NCBI GenBank assembly: GCA_035439445.1 | Contig: DAORKG010000001.1 | Coordinates: forward strand, 1-64,000 | Origin: UBA4416 sp035439445 | GTDB lineage: Bacteria > Bacteroidota > Bacteroidia > B-17B0 > Aurantibacillaceae | Length of the DNA: 64,000 nucleotides | Direction: 5' to 3' | Translations under genes and position numbers: made by a program | The notes under the pieces: model-generated | What the model was told of the DNA's origin: nothing | Database searches by the model: none | What the model saw: the letters and a program-made list of their open reading frames with translations, nothing else | Shown: piece after piece, positions 27,443-36,800 of the stretch | How the letters are laid out: each line of letters opens with the position of its first letter | How positions within the stretch are numbered: position 1 is the stretch's first letter

Positions 27443-27884
27443 TTAATCGTTTAATGAATTAATACCTTGTTCTTTTAATTTCTCTAAAGCCTCTTTCATT
27501 GCTTTAACTTGCTCTAATGGATGACCTTGCCAAACACTTACTTCTCCAACTACTCTAAACGGTGATGTTGAACGATAAGATTTTGTTGGATTGCCAGGGA
27601 ATTTTTTATCTGTTAAATCCGGATCATCTTCAATGTCTCCTGTTGGTTCTACTAAGTAAATACGTTCTTTACCCTCACCAATGGCCAACTCTGCGCCCCA
27701 AATAGCAGCGTCTAGAGTTGCTGATAGAAAAATGTATTTGGCATTTTTTCTTTGCCCGTAATTAGAATTAAAACCAGGCTCAATCAAATCTCCTAATTGT
27801 AAATGAGCTTTGGTGCCATGAAAATAAGTTTGTGCAAATACACCTGGTGCTTTTTGTTTTTGAATTATTTTCGATTTCTTTCAT
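27443..27884 (-). pseudogene. arr: Arr-type rifampin ADP-ribosyltransferase, 5' frameshift
   Basis: The intact part (from 27787) reads SATLDAAIWGAELAIGEGKER, LVEPTGDIEDDPDLTDKKFPGNP and RVVGEVSVWQG, diagnostic of Arr enzymes, which ADP-ribosylate and inactivate rifamycins. The essential N-terminal part (TYFHGTKAHLQLGDL) is encoded directly upstream in the same frame, but no ATG precedes it there. The only suitable ATG, at 27884, is one base out of frame. Removing one A from the A5 run at 27851-27855 gives a continuous protein of about 146 residues starting MKEIENNSKTKAPGVFAQ. Starting at the internal Met would lose the FHGTK motif. Either the gene is inactive or the base is a sequencing error. 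Confidence 0.82.
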
Positions 27885-28012
27885 TTAATAAAATACAAGT
27901 TAATATTGATTCATCTTTTCAAGGTTTGATTAAGACATTATTGAACCTCTTACCTACCTAAACTTTTTACAAAAGCTATTTCCTAGTCTGCGCAAATTGG
28001 GCTTGCTTGGTG

Positions 28013-28477
28013 TTAGCTAGAGTTTTTTATTAATTTGTCAATTCGTCTTTTGTTTTGTTGTTGTAATAAAGATGGATTTAAATTCATCAATAGGTTTATT
28101 ATTATCATTGTCAATCCAAATTGCCATTCTGTTTTATAAAATTTTATACAAACGAAAATTAACACAAAAACAAAACCAATTAAATGTTCAATTTCTGAAT
28201 TTGTCATTTCTTTTCTCAGTGTATACAAGTCAGTCTTTTCAGTTTTGTTTTTTAATTTCAGTTTTTGGTTAAAGTACTTAAATGGAGTGTTTTTAACAAT
28301 CCATTTAACTAAATCAACCCCAAGTAATTTGTTTAACGTTTCGCTTTTTATCAAATTTATGTTGGTTAATTCATTATTGTAAAATTTTGTTTTTTTTATG
28401 ACTGAATTTATCATCATTCCAACGATAAAAGAAAAGAATGTTAATGCTATACTATATGATAAGTACTTATATGTCAT
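28013..28477 (-). CDS. Small membrane protein, possibly CrtO-acyltransferase-like
   Basis: A 154-residue protein with a hydrophobic N-terminal segment (about 5-25) and two more near residues 97-133. The segment LRKEMTNSEIEHLIGF followed by a transmembrane helix and LNPSLLQQQNKRRIDKLI resembles the C-terminal half of the glycosyl-4,4'-diaponeurosporenoate acyltransferase (CrtO)-like family, in which a charged T/R-x-E-x-x-H region precedes membrane helices and an NxxPxLLQRYNRxR-like end. That assignment is tentative. Its TAA stop lies inside a GTTAGC/GCTAAC border motif (28012-28017), and another such motif precedes its start, as for its neighbours. Confidence 0.65.
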   Translation of the reverse strand: MTYKYLSYSIALTFFSFIVGMMINSVIKKTKFYNNELTNINLIKSETLNKLLGVDLVKWIVKNTPFKYFNQKLKLKNKTEKTDLYTLRKEMTNSEIEHLIGFVFVLIFVCIKFYKTEWQFGLTMIIINLLMNLNPSLLQQQNKRRIDKLIKNSS

Positions 28478-28524
28478 TTGCTTAAAGTTTTGTATTATAA
28501 GTTGTCACTTCTGTAAAAATTACA

Positions 28525-28540
28525 GCTAACTGCTGTTAGC
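28525..28540. repeat. Palindromic border GCTAAC-TGCT-GTTAGC
   Basis: On the plus strand GCTAAC (28525-28530) and GTTAGC (28535-28540) face each other across four bases, between the membrane-protein and metallopeptidase genes. The same six-base motif marks the ends of the other genes in this block. Confidence 0.6.
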
Positions 28541-28560
28541 AGTTGTAGTTTATTCTCTTG

Positions 28561-29685
28561 TTAATTTAAATATTTCAATGTTTCTGTTCGGAAATATTTG
28601 TCTAGGTCTTTTGTCTTAATTTTTAAAAGCTTACAAATAGTTTGTTTTATGACGTCATTGTCAGGAGGAGTGTCGAGTAGTTTTTTTACAGAAGTAATTC
28701 CATTCTTGTCATATATTAATTTACAAACGATTGCGCCTGTTGTGTAATAGGCAGAAAATTGCCAACCCCATTTTTTATTTAAAATGTCGTCAAATTTTAC
28801 TGTTTCGTTTTTGGCCAGTTGTTGAGCAAAATATTTTGCGCTCTCATAAAATGTTTTTTCCCCTGCTCCACCAAGCAAAGTTGCAAATCCCTCATCAATC
28901 ATTTCATGTCGCTTTTTAATTTCAACAACTAAATGCACAAATTCATGAGGGTACCATTCTGAGTCAAAGCCACTGAAAAGAATTCTTTCTTCGTTCATGA
29001 CCATCCCTGTTGTGTAACCAGTGTAAAAAAAGTCAAAGCCTAGAAGTTTCCCTAGTTCGTCACCACTTTTTGTTACATAAAAGTCAAATGGCTTCCAGTC
29101 TGGTAGTTGAAACTTCAAAGCTATACTGTCACAAAAGTCATTTGCTTTGTACCCTAGAATTTCATTGAACTGGTGATCTGGCGGATAAATGAAGTTTATT
29201 TTTCCGACTGTTTTTCTTTTCCAAGTTTGAGTAAGAATTGATAGCGGATTTTTTAATTTCCACTTATTATTTTCTTTAATTGCATAAAGTTTAGTGATGC
29301 ACCAAGGGTTTGATTTGTTATAATCACCTTCAAGACCCTCTGCGTTAAAAAGTGTTCTTATGGCATAATTATCACCTTCTTTATCAACTGATAAAATAGT
29401 AGGTTTATAATAGTTTAAAAGCTGTTTGGAAGGTAATTGATAAATAAATTTTCGAGTAAAATCAAAATCGCTATATTTCTTTTTATCTTCTTCGCTCCAG
29501 CATGGATTATCGCAAATACTGTCAGGATTTGAGAATAAATAATTTGTCCAGACAGCAACTATTTCCTTGGTCTCTTGTTTTGTGGTGTCTACTCGAGAGT
29601 GTATTGTAAAGTCAAAAGTCTGTTTTTGAGAGAATGCCTGTCCGCAAGATAATACAAATAAGAATATGAAAAGTTTTTTTGTCAT
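28561..29685 (-). CDS. Exported HExxH metallopeptidase-like protein
   Basis: A 374-residue protein with a signal peptide (MTKKLFIFLFVLSCGQAFSQ) and a gluzincin-like zinc signature. HEFVH (HExxH) lies about two-thirds along the chain, followed some 15 residues later by the third-ligand-type DEGFATLLGG, as in peptidase MA/M1-like families. The N-terminal half resembles no named domain. Cys pairs in NPDSICDNPCW could form a disulphide. It is probably an envelope or secreted peptidase; the substrate is unknown. It is one of three unrelated genes in the same direction bounded by GTTAGC/GTTATA-type motifs, suggesting acquisition as a cassette. Confidence 0.75.
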   Translation of the reverse strand: MTKKLFIFLFVLSCGQAFSQKQTFDFTIHSRVDTTKQETKEIVAVWTNYLFSNPDSICDNPCWSEEDKKKYSDFDFTRKFIYQLPSKQLLNYYKPTILSVDKEGDNYAIRTLFNAEGLEGDYNKSNPWCITKLYAIKENNKWKLKNPLSILTQTWKRKTVGKINFIYPPDHQFNEILGYKANDFCDSIALKFQLPDWKPFDFYVTKSGDELGKLLGFDFFYTGYTTGMVMNEERILFSGFDSEWYPHEFVHLVVEIKKRHEMIDEGFATLLGGAGEKTFYESAKYFAQQLAKNETVKFDDILNKKWGWQFSAYYTTGAIVCKLIYDKNGITSVKKLLDTPPDNDVIKQTICKLLKIKTKDLDKYFRTETLKYLN

Positions 29686-29726
29686 CTGAAAGTTTTTTGT
29701 CGAACGAAATGTCTCGCTCTATTACT

Positions 29727-29905
29727 TATAACGGTTTCGCGGTTTGCAATCGGCGGCAATTGAAACCGAATCTTGCCGAAACGCTTATAACAAAGATAAA
29801 TGTTTGGTAGACTTTTGCAAAGCGAAAATAAATTCCGCCGTCAGCGGGCAAAAGCCTTTGCAAAAGCTTTGTTTTCTGTGCCGATGTTGCAAACCGTGTG
29901 TTAGC
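29727..29905. other. attC-like folded intergenic element
   Basis: A 179-base element that begins TTATAACGG and ends GTGTTAGC. Its outer arms CGGTTTGCAATCGGC (29740-29754) and GCCGATGTTGCAAACCG (29880-29896) are complementary with a two-base bulge. An inner pair, CTTTTGCAAAG (29813-29823 region) and CTTTGCAAAAG (29866-29876 region), folds inside. The ends and overall fold resemble integron attC sites, e.g. the Vibrio repeats that start TAAC and end GTTAGC. No integrase gene is in the window, so the identity is a hypothesis. Confidence 0.5.
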
Positions 29906-29915
29906 ACCAGTTTAT
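29900..29915. repeat. Left inverted repeat flanking the DUF4272 gene
   Basis: GTTAGCACCAGTTTAT is matched in inverted orientation by 30611-30626 at 15 of 16 positions. It overlaps both the end of the attC-like element and the stop codon of the DUF4272 gene. Confidence 0.65.
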
Positions 29916-30595
29916 GTGTCAGTTGTTACGTCGTCCCAGTTGTCTGCGTAAAAGGTCACCCAGTTAATTGCATAATGTCTTTCATATACAACGCTTGGGT
30001 TTAGGTTGGTAGTATTTGTTTTAGTTAATTGTGCTTGTCTTGTTGCCCAATGAAGTCTGTATAATAAGTCAGCTGCGTCAAGTAGGTCAGATTTTTTTCT
30101 AGTCGATACTGAGTTTATAAATTCTTTAGTACTAGTCATGAAAGGTGGAAGATATTTTACGACATCTTGAACTTTAACACATTCATATGGTAGGTCTAAT
30201 TTGTCTACTTTATTTATACACCATAGCAATAACCAAATAGATTCAGAACGCCACGATACATTTGCTCTTTCTTGGTCGTTCATGGTGTTATTAAATAGTC
30301 TTTGTTCTTCTTCTGATGCAGATTCCCAAAGATTTTCTGCTTTTAAAAAGTCAATTACTACTTGTTTGTCTTTTGGTACTTCACCAACGTATGAAAGATA
30401 AACTAGAATTAAAATTCTTTTAGCAATTTCATCAGCGGGTCTAATTTTCACTTCATCTTCTTCTTCAATCATTGGAAGATGGTCTATGAATGGGATATTG
30501 TTTTTAGTCAAAATTTTTTCGCTTTGTTTTTTTCGCTCTATTGCAGTCAAAGGTTTTTTACTGCCAGAGTTTAAAAAAATGTCGAATAGTCCCAT
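29912..30595 (-). CDS. DUF4272 domain protein
   Basis: A 227-residue soluble protein. After a short lead (MGLFDIFLNSGSKKP) it shows the DUF4272 pattern: RKKQSEKILTKNNIPFIDHLP, then EEEDEVKIRPADEIAKRILIL, and the central NVSWRSESIWLLLWCINKVDKLDLP. Proteins of this family have no established biochemical role. The gene is bounded by 16-base inverted repeats at 29900-29915 and 30611-30626, with the stop codon inside the left repeat and the ATG 16 bases inside the right one. It therefore looks like a discrete mobile or cassette-borne unit of 727 bases. Confidence 0.85.
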   Translation of the reverse strand: MGLFDIFLNSGSKKPLTAIERKKQSEKILTKNNIPFIDHLPMIEEEDEVKIRPADEIAKRILILVYLSYVGEVPKDKQVVIDFLKAENLWESASEEEQRLFNNTMNDQERANVSWRSESIWLLLWCINKVDKLDLPYECVKVQDVVKYLPPFMTSTKEFINSVSTRKKSDLLDAADLLYRLHWATRQAQLTKTNTTNLNPSVVYERHYAINWVTFYADNWDDVTTDT

Positions 30596-30610
30596 GATGT
30601 TTTTGTCTTT

Positions 30611-30626
30611 ATAAATTGGTGCTAAC
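30611..30626. repeat. Right inverted repeat flanking the DUF4272 gene
   Basis: ATAAATTGGTGCTAAC is the reverse complement of the left copy at 29900-29915 with one mismatch. It immediately precedes the DUF4272 start on the minus strand. Confidence 0.65.
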
Positions 30627-30648
30627 TACTCGCTAGGTACTACTTATT

Positions 30649-30690
30649 CGTTTTTAAATATTTACAAGCACTTGTAAGCATTTAAAAACG
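30649..30690. repeat. 42-base near-perfect palindrome
   Basis: Arms at 30649-30668 (CGTTTTTAAATATTTACAAG) and 30671-30690 match with two mismatches around a two-base centre. It sits at the upstream edge of the cassette-like block, between the DUF4272 unit and the terminator of the giant surface-protein gene. Confidence 0.7.
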
Positions 30691-30737
30691 TTTGTTTTTG
30701 TTTGTATTTGTATTAATTAGTTTATCAAATGTAATAA

Positions 30738-30767
30738 AAAAACCGCTAAGGTTTTTCTTAGCGGTTT
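30738..30767 (-). terminator. Terminator of the giant T9SS protein gene
   Basis: Arms AAACCGCTAAG (30740-30750) and CTTAGCGGTTT (30757-30767) pair around a six-base loop. On the minus strand the stem is followed by a T run, 36 bases after the stop at 30804. Confidence 0.85.
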
Positions 30768-30803
30768 GGATTGTTAATACTGAATGAAAAATCTCAGTAG
30801 AGT

Positions 30804-33800
30804 TTATTTTTGTAAACTGATTTTAATATTTTCAGTTTGTTCTCCTTTTTTAATAACCACATAATAAATTCCATTTGCTAAATGAGATAAATCTACTAAG
30901 CCATTAAATGTTTCTAATGATTGATTAGCAACCACTTCTACACCTATTGTATTTATTACTTTTAAACTAGCATTAATATAATCTTCGCTTGCCTTTATAA
31001 TAATATAGCTATGAGCTGGATTAGGGAAGATGTTTACATAAGAGTTATCTTTAAACTCAACAGATACTACATGTGTATATTTAAACTCAGTGGTTTTGTC
31101 AACTTGTTTTAAACGGTAGTATGAAATGCCTTTATATGGTTTTTCATCAACACTAGTGTAAGTTTGTTTTGATAAACTGTTTCCATCACCATGTGCATTT
31201 ATACTTGCAACGTATTCAAAATTTACGCCATCTGAACTACGTTCAATTTCAAAATGACTATTGTTGGTTTCGCTAGCAGTTGCCCAATCTAAGTTTACTT
31301 TTTTCTCATTTGGATATGCGTTTAAATATAATAACTCAATAGGTAGTGGATTGACTCCTCCTATTCTGTTTGCTAAGGTAAAACGACTAAATGAATTAAA
31401 TGCGCTTGGTGTTGATGTTGATGTAATGCTTCCAGTTCCGGCAGATGAGCCTGCACCACCAATGTCAAACCATGTAGAAGAGGCATTAAATCTGTTTTTT
31501 ACAATAGTAAGGTTTGTAGGGTCAGTTACAGCATCATTAGTTCCGTAGTACAATGTAATTGTTTGATTTCCGCTTACATTAGTTGTTGGAGATGCAACAC
31601 CGCTTGCGGTCACATTTCTATCAATATCCCACCAATGCACTTGTGATATTACATCAACAGTCGCAGGTTTTGTGTATCCAAGGTTTTGAGCATCAGCATT
31701 AGTTACTTCTGCTTTATATGTGTATGAAGTTCCTGCATTGTGAGTGGCGACTAACACTGCTGGTCGCCAATCAGCAACTTTTCCAATAGGAAAGTTTAAG
31801 GTTCTACTTCCGTTAAGAGCCATGTCATAATTCATGGGACCATTAATATAACTCAATGCATTACCAATAGTTGTTGTGGCAGCATTATTCATATTTAAAA
31901 TATTGGATGATGTTGTATTTATTAAGCCCTGAGTTAAGGTTAGGGATGTTGAGATATTAACTCTTGTATTTAAAGTTACATCATTTGCTGTTTTGTTCAT
32001 AACAAGTCTTGTAAATACAGGATTACCTACACTTCCTGATTTATTGATAGTTTGCGCATTACCCCCACTAAATGTAGCTGTTCCTGTACCTGAACCAAAT
32101 GTTATAGTAAAAGTTCCTGATGATGATACTGTTACATTTCCACCATATATGCAGTTTGCATTGTAGTTTGGTGCTAATACCCCACTATTGTTTTGAGCAA
32201 ATGTAGCATCAGCATTGTAGTTATCAGCATTAGTATTTGCTAAACGTATATAGTTAGCGCTGGTATTAGTAATGGTTGTTGTTCCATTAAAAATATTTCC
32301 ACCAACACTTGCATTATCGGTTGCTCCATTTTTTCTGATGGTTGTAGTACCATTGTATGTTGTTCCGTTTAAATAAATTTGAGGGAAGTTAAAATCCACA
32401 TCACCATTAAACGTACTGGTTGGTCCGGAAATTAATATGCCGGTTCCTGTAGTTTGAGTTAATGTTTGTGCTGTGTTTCCTAATTGAGTAAAACGGATTA
32501 ATGATAACGTTCCTGCGGTAAAACCACCTGCACCTAAACTAATGGTTCTGCCACTTGCCAAGGTTGAAGTTGCAGTAGCTGATGTATTAAAGAAAACACC
32601 TCCACCTGTTCCGGCTCCTGTATTTACTAGTGTGATATTTCCGTTATATGATGTGGTACCAACTGTTCCTAATTGAACTTGTGTGTTTGAGTTTGTATTG
32701 GTTAGGTTTATATTTAAATTTCCATTAACTGTTGCAGTAGAATTTGAACCTTGTAAAGCTCTTAAATTACTTTGAAGTGTACCTGCTATATTAATAGTTA
32801 AGTCTCCGTCAAATCTTACATTGGCATTACTTCCTTCTGCTATAAAATACGACCATCCATCCGCTCCACCTGTTTTTGAAGCATTAAGTGTTGTAGCTTG
32901 AGCAAATGTAGTTGTTTGTCCGCCATGGTTATGAGCAAAATAAATTCTATAACTTCCCGTGTTGTTAAATGTTGTTACTCCATTAAATGCATCTGAAGAG
33001 ACATTTCCTGTTAGCAAATAACCTGAACCGGAATTTGTAATAGTTGTTGTGCTATTAAATATATTTCCCCCATTACCCGCATTATCAGTTGCTCCATTTT
33101 TTTGAATACTAGTAGTGCCATTGTATGTTGTACCGTTTAAGTATACTTGTGGGAAATTAAAGTTTACATTTCCATCAAAGCGTGAGCTAGGCCCTAATGT
33201 TAAAACTCCTGAACCCGTTGCCTGATTAAGTGTTTGTGCGGTAGCTCCAACTTGTGTAAATTGTTTTAATAATAGTGTTCCGGCAGAAAAGCCTGCAGAG
33301 CCTATGCTTATAGTTTTTGATGCGGCTAAAGTAGCAGTTGCTGTGGCATTACCCGAACAAAATTGTACTCCCTGTCCGGTGGTTGATGAAACAATAATAT
33401 TATCATTAAACTGTGTCCCACTTGAGTATGAGGCTATATAAATTCCAAAATTTCCGGTTGGAGAATTACTAAATGTAGTTACACCGCCAAATATATTGTT
33501 TGAACTATTATAGGCAATGTGCATATTGTTAGTACCTGTATTAATAAACGAAGTGGTATTATTAAATTGATCACTATTACCATTACCAAACATTAAATAT
33601 CCACTACCTGAACCGGTAATAGTGGTTACACCATTAAAAATATTATTACCTGTGCTTTGGTCATCAGTGGCTCCATTTTTTGTACAGTTTGCTGTGCCAT
33701 TAAATGTACAACCATTAAAATATAATCTTGGTGATACGGATGTGATATTTCCATTAAACGTTGAACTAGGGCCATATTGTAAAATACTGCTTCCGCTTAA

Positions 33801-36800
33801 GGTTAAACTTTGAGGAGTTGCACCAACTTGAGTGAATTGTTTTAATAATAAAGTACCTGCAGAAAAACCAGCCCCACCAACAGTTATTGTTTTTCCCGTA
33901 ACTAGAGTTGCAGATGCAGTTGCATTACTTCCGCAAAAATGAACACCTTGTCCATTAGTTGAAGTTACAACAATATTATCGTTAAAAACTGTTCCTGCAG
34001 AGTATGGAGAAACATAAATTAATGTATTAGCAGTTGGCGAATTATTAAATGTTGCTAATCCTCCAAAAACGTTGTTACTACTGTTGTATGCAACATAAAT
34101 ACTGCTTGAACCAGTGTTGTTAAATGTTGAAGCTGCATTAAATTGATCTAAGTTTCCATTACCAAACATTAAATAACCTGCACCTGAATTGGTAAACGTG
34201 GCATTACCATTAAAAATATTATTACCAGAACCTTGGTCATTTGTTGTTCCTGTTTTTGTAGAATTAACAGTACCTGAAAATGTACATCCATTAAATAATA
34301 AACCTGGAGAGGTTGATGTGACATTTCCGCCAAATGCAGATGAAGGACCGAATTGAATATAATTTGCTGCTAAGCCAAGTGGTAAATTTACGGCAGCACT
34401 ACCTAATTGAGTAAAACGAGGTAAGATTAGGTAGCCGGATGTAAATCCGCTTCCACCTACTTGTATGGTTTTTGTTGCTGCTAATGTAGCAGTTGATATG
34501 GCTTGCGAACAGAAATGAATTCCTACTGAACTACCTGTAGAATTTACATTGATATTTCCATTGAATAAATTACCTGCAGAATTGTAAGCTGGTAATATTC
34601 TTTCCGAACCTGTGTTAGTAAAAGTTACATCACCGTTAAATATATCAGGACTTCCATTACCTAATAATAAATACCCCGCAGTATTATTTATAAAGGTGGA
34701 CGTAGAGTTAAATGTATTTCCTCCTGTCCAAGCATCATTCGTATTTCCATTTTTTGTGATAGAGACAATTCCATTAAATGTAGATTGCCTGATATTATTA
34801 ATGCTTTGAGCATCAACCGTTAAATTACCTCCTATAGTTGAGTTTGGTCCAATGCTTAAATAGTTTGAGCCTACAGGAAGAGTAAGACTAATTGGAGCAC
34901 TACCTAATTGCGTAAAACGTTGTAGTAATAAGTAACCTGATGTAAAACCTGAACCTCCGATTTGAATTGTTTTTGTAGCGGCTAATGTAGATGTTGATGA
35001 TGCACCGGGACCAAAATTGATTCCTAATGAACTACCAAATGAATTAACCGTTATGTTACCATTAAATAAATTACCAGTTGAATTGTTGCTTGGAGAAATA
35101 TAACTAGAACCAGAACTGCTAAATGTCACATCTCCATTGAATACATCTGGATTGTTGTTTCCTAATTGCACATAGCCTGTTCCTGAATTTAGAATTGTTG
35201 CTGAAGAACCAAATGTATTCCCTCCTGTCCATTGATCATTGGCCGCACCATTTTTAGTAATGTCTACTACGCCATTAAATGTTGTGGAAATGATATTGTT
35301 TACACTAGGTGCTACAGCAGTGAAATTTCCTCCGAAGGTTGATGTTGGGCCAACAGCTAAGTAATTGGCTGTAGCAGATAAATTTAAATTTATAGCAGCA
35401 TTTCCTAATTGTGTAAAGCGATTTAAAACTAAATAACCTTTATCAAAAGTGCCAGTGTTGATTGTTTTGGTAGCTGCTAAGGTAGCTGTTGAAGAGGCTC
35501 CACCGCAGAAATGAATTCCAGTTGAACTTCCAGTTGAATTAACGGTAATATTTCCATTAAACATATTACCCGCAACATTCCAAGCAGGTAATATTCTTTC
35601 ACTTCCGCTATTAGTAAATGTTACATCGCCATTCCATGTGTCTGGTGATGACCAAGCAAAACCAAAATATCCTGCGCCTGAATTGGCAATTGTTGTTGTT
35701 CCGTTAAATGTGTTTCCTCCTGGGTTCGCATCATTACTAGCTCCAGTTTTTGTTGCATTAAAGATTCCATTGAATGTAGATGATGCTATATAATAGGCTG
35801 GACTTGATGATGTAAAGTCTCCGCCAAAAGTTGATGCTCTAAAGTTTAGAGATGTGCTTGCTCCGGTTAGTGTTAAGTTTATTGGAGCAGAACCTAATTG
35901 AGTAAAGGCACCAAAGTATAAAAAACCCGCACTAAAACCTGCACCACCTATAGAAATTGTTTTTCCTGATGCTAAAGTTGGAGTTCCTGTTCCACTCGAA
36001 TAGCCTAAATAAATCCCACCTGTTCCTGTTGATGTAACAGTAATGTCGTCGTTAAATAAATCATTACTGTTGTAGCCTAACATAAAGTAATTATTATTAC
36101 TTTGTTGATTAATTGTTAGTGTTGAATTGAAAATATTTTGATTACCATTGTTGTGATTTGAAGTTCCTCCGGTTTTTGTAAAAACTGTTGCGCCATTAAA
36201 TGTTCCACCTTGTATGTATAAGTCAGCCGCAGTAACGGTTAATGCACCTCCAATTACACATGGTCCGGCTGGGTTTGAGATATAAAATGCAGAACCTGTC
36301 CCCGTCATTGGAAGGTTAATAGCAGCACTTCCTAATTGTGTAAAAGAACCTAATAGTAAATATCCCGCGCTAAATCCGGCACCGCCTATGTTTATTGTTT
36401 TTCCTGATGCTAATGTTGGTGTACCAGTTCCTCCATTATGACCTAATCTTATACCCCCAGTCCCTGTTGATGTAACTGTTATGTTGTCGTTAAACTGGTC
36501 CGCAGAATTATAACCAAGCATAAAATAACCTGTTGAACTTGTTTGATTAATTGTGCATGTTGAGTTGAAGATATTTAAGTTGCCACTGTTATGATTACTT
36601 GTTCCTCCTGTTTTATTAAAAGTTGCAGTTCCATTATAAGTACCGCCATTTGGAGTAATATCAGGTGCCGTAACTGTAAAATCACCAGTAAAAACATTTC
36701 CAGTAAGTATAACGTTTGTTGTACCAGTGGTATTTAAATTTATAGGAGTAGCATCTGCTTGTTGAACTCTATACAATTGAAGGTAACCTGAATTATAAGT

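Noticed and set aside
28012..30627. Confident call of an integron
   Set aside because: No IntI-type integrase is in the window and one border (28525-28540) is too short for a classical attC, so the region is reported only as cassette-like.
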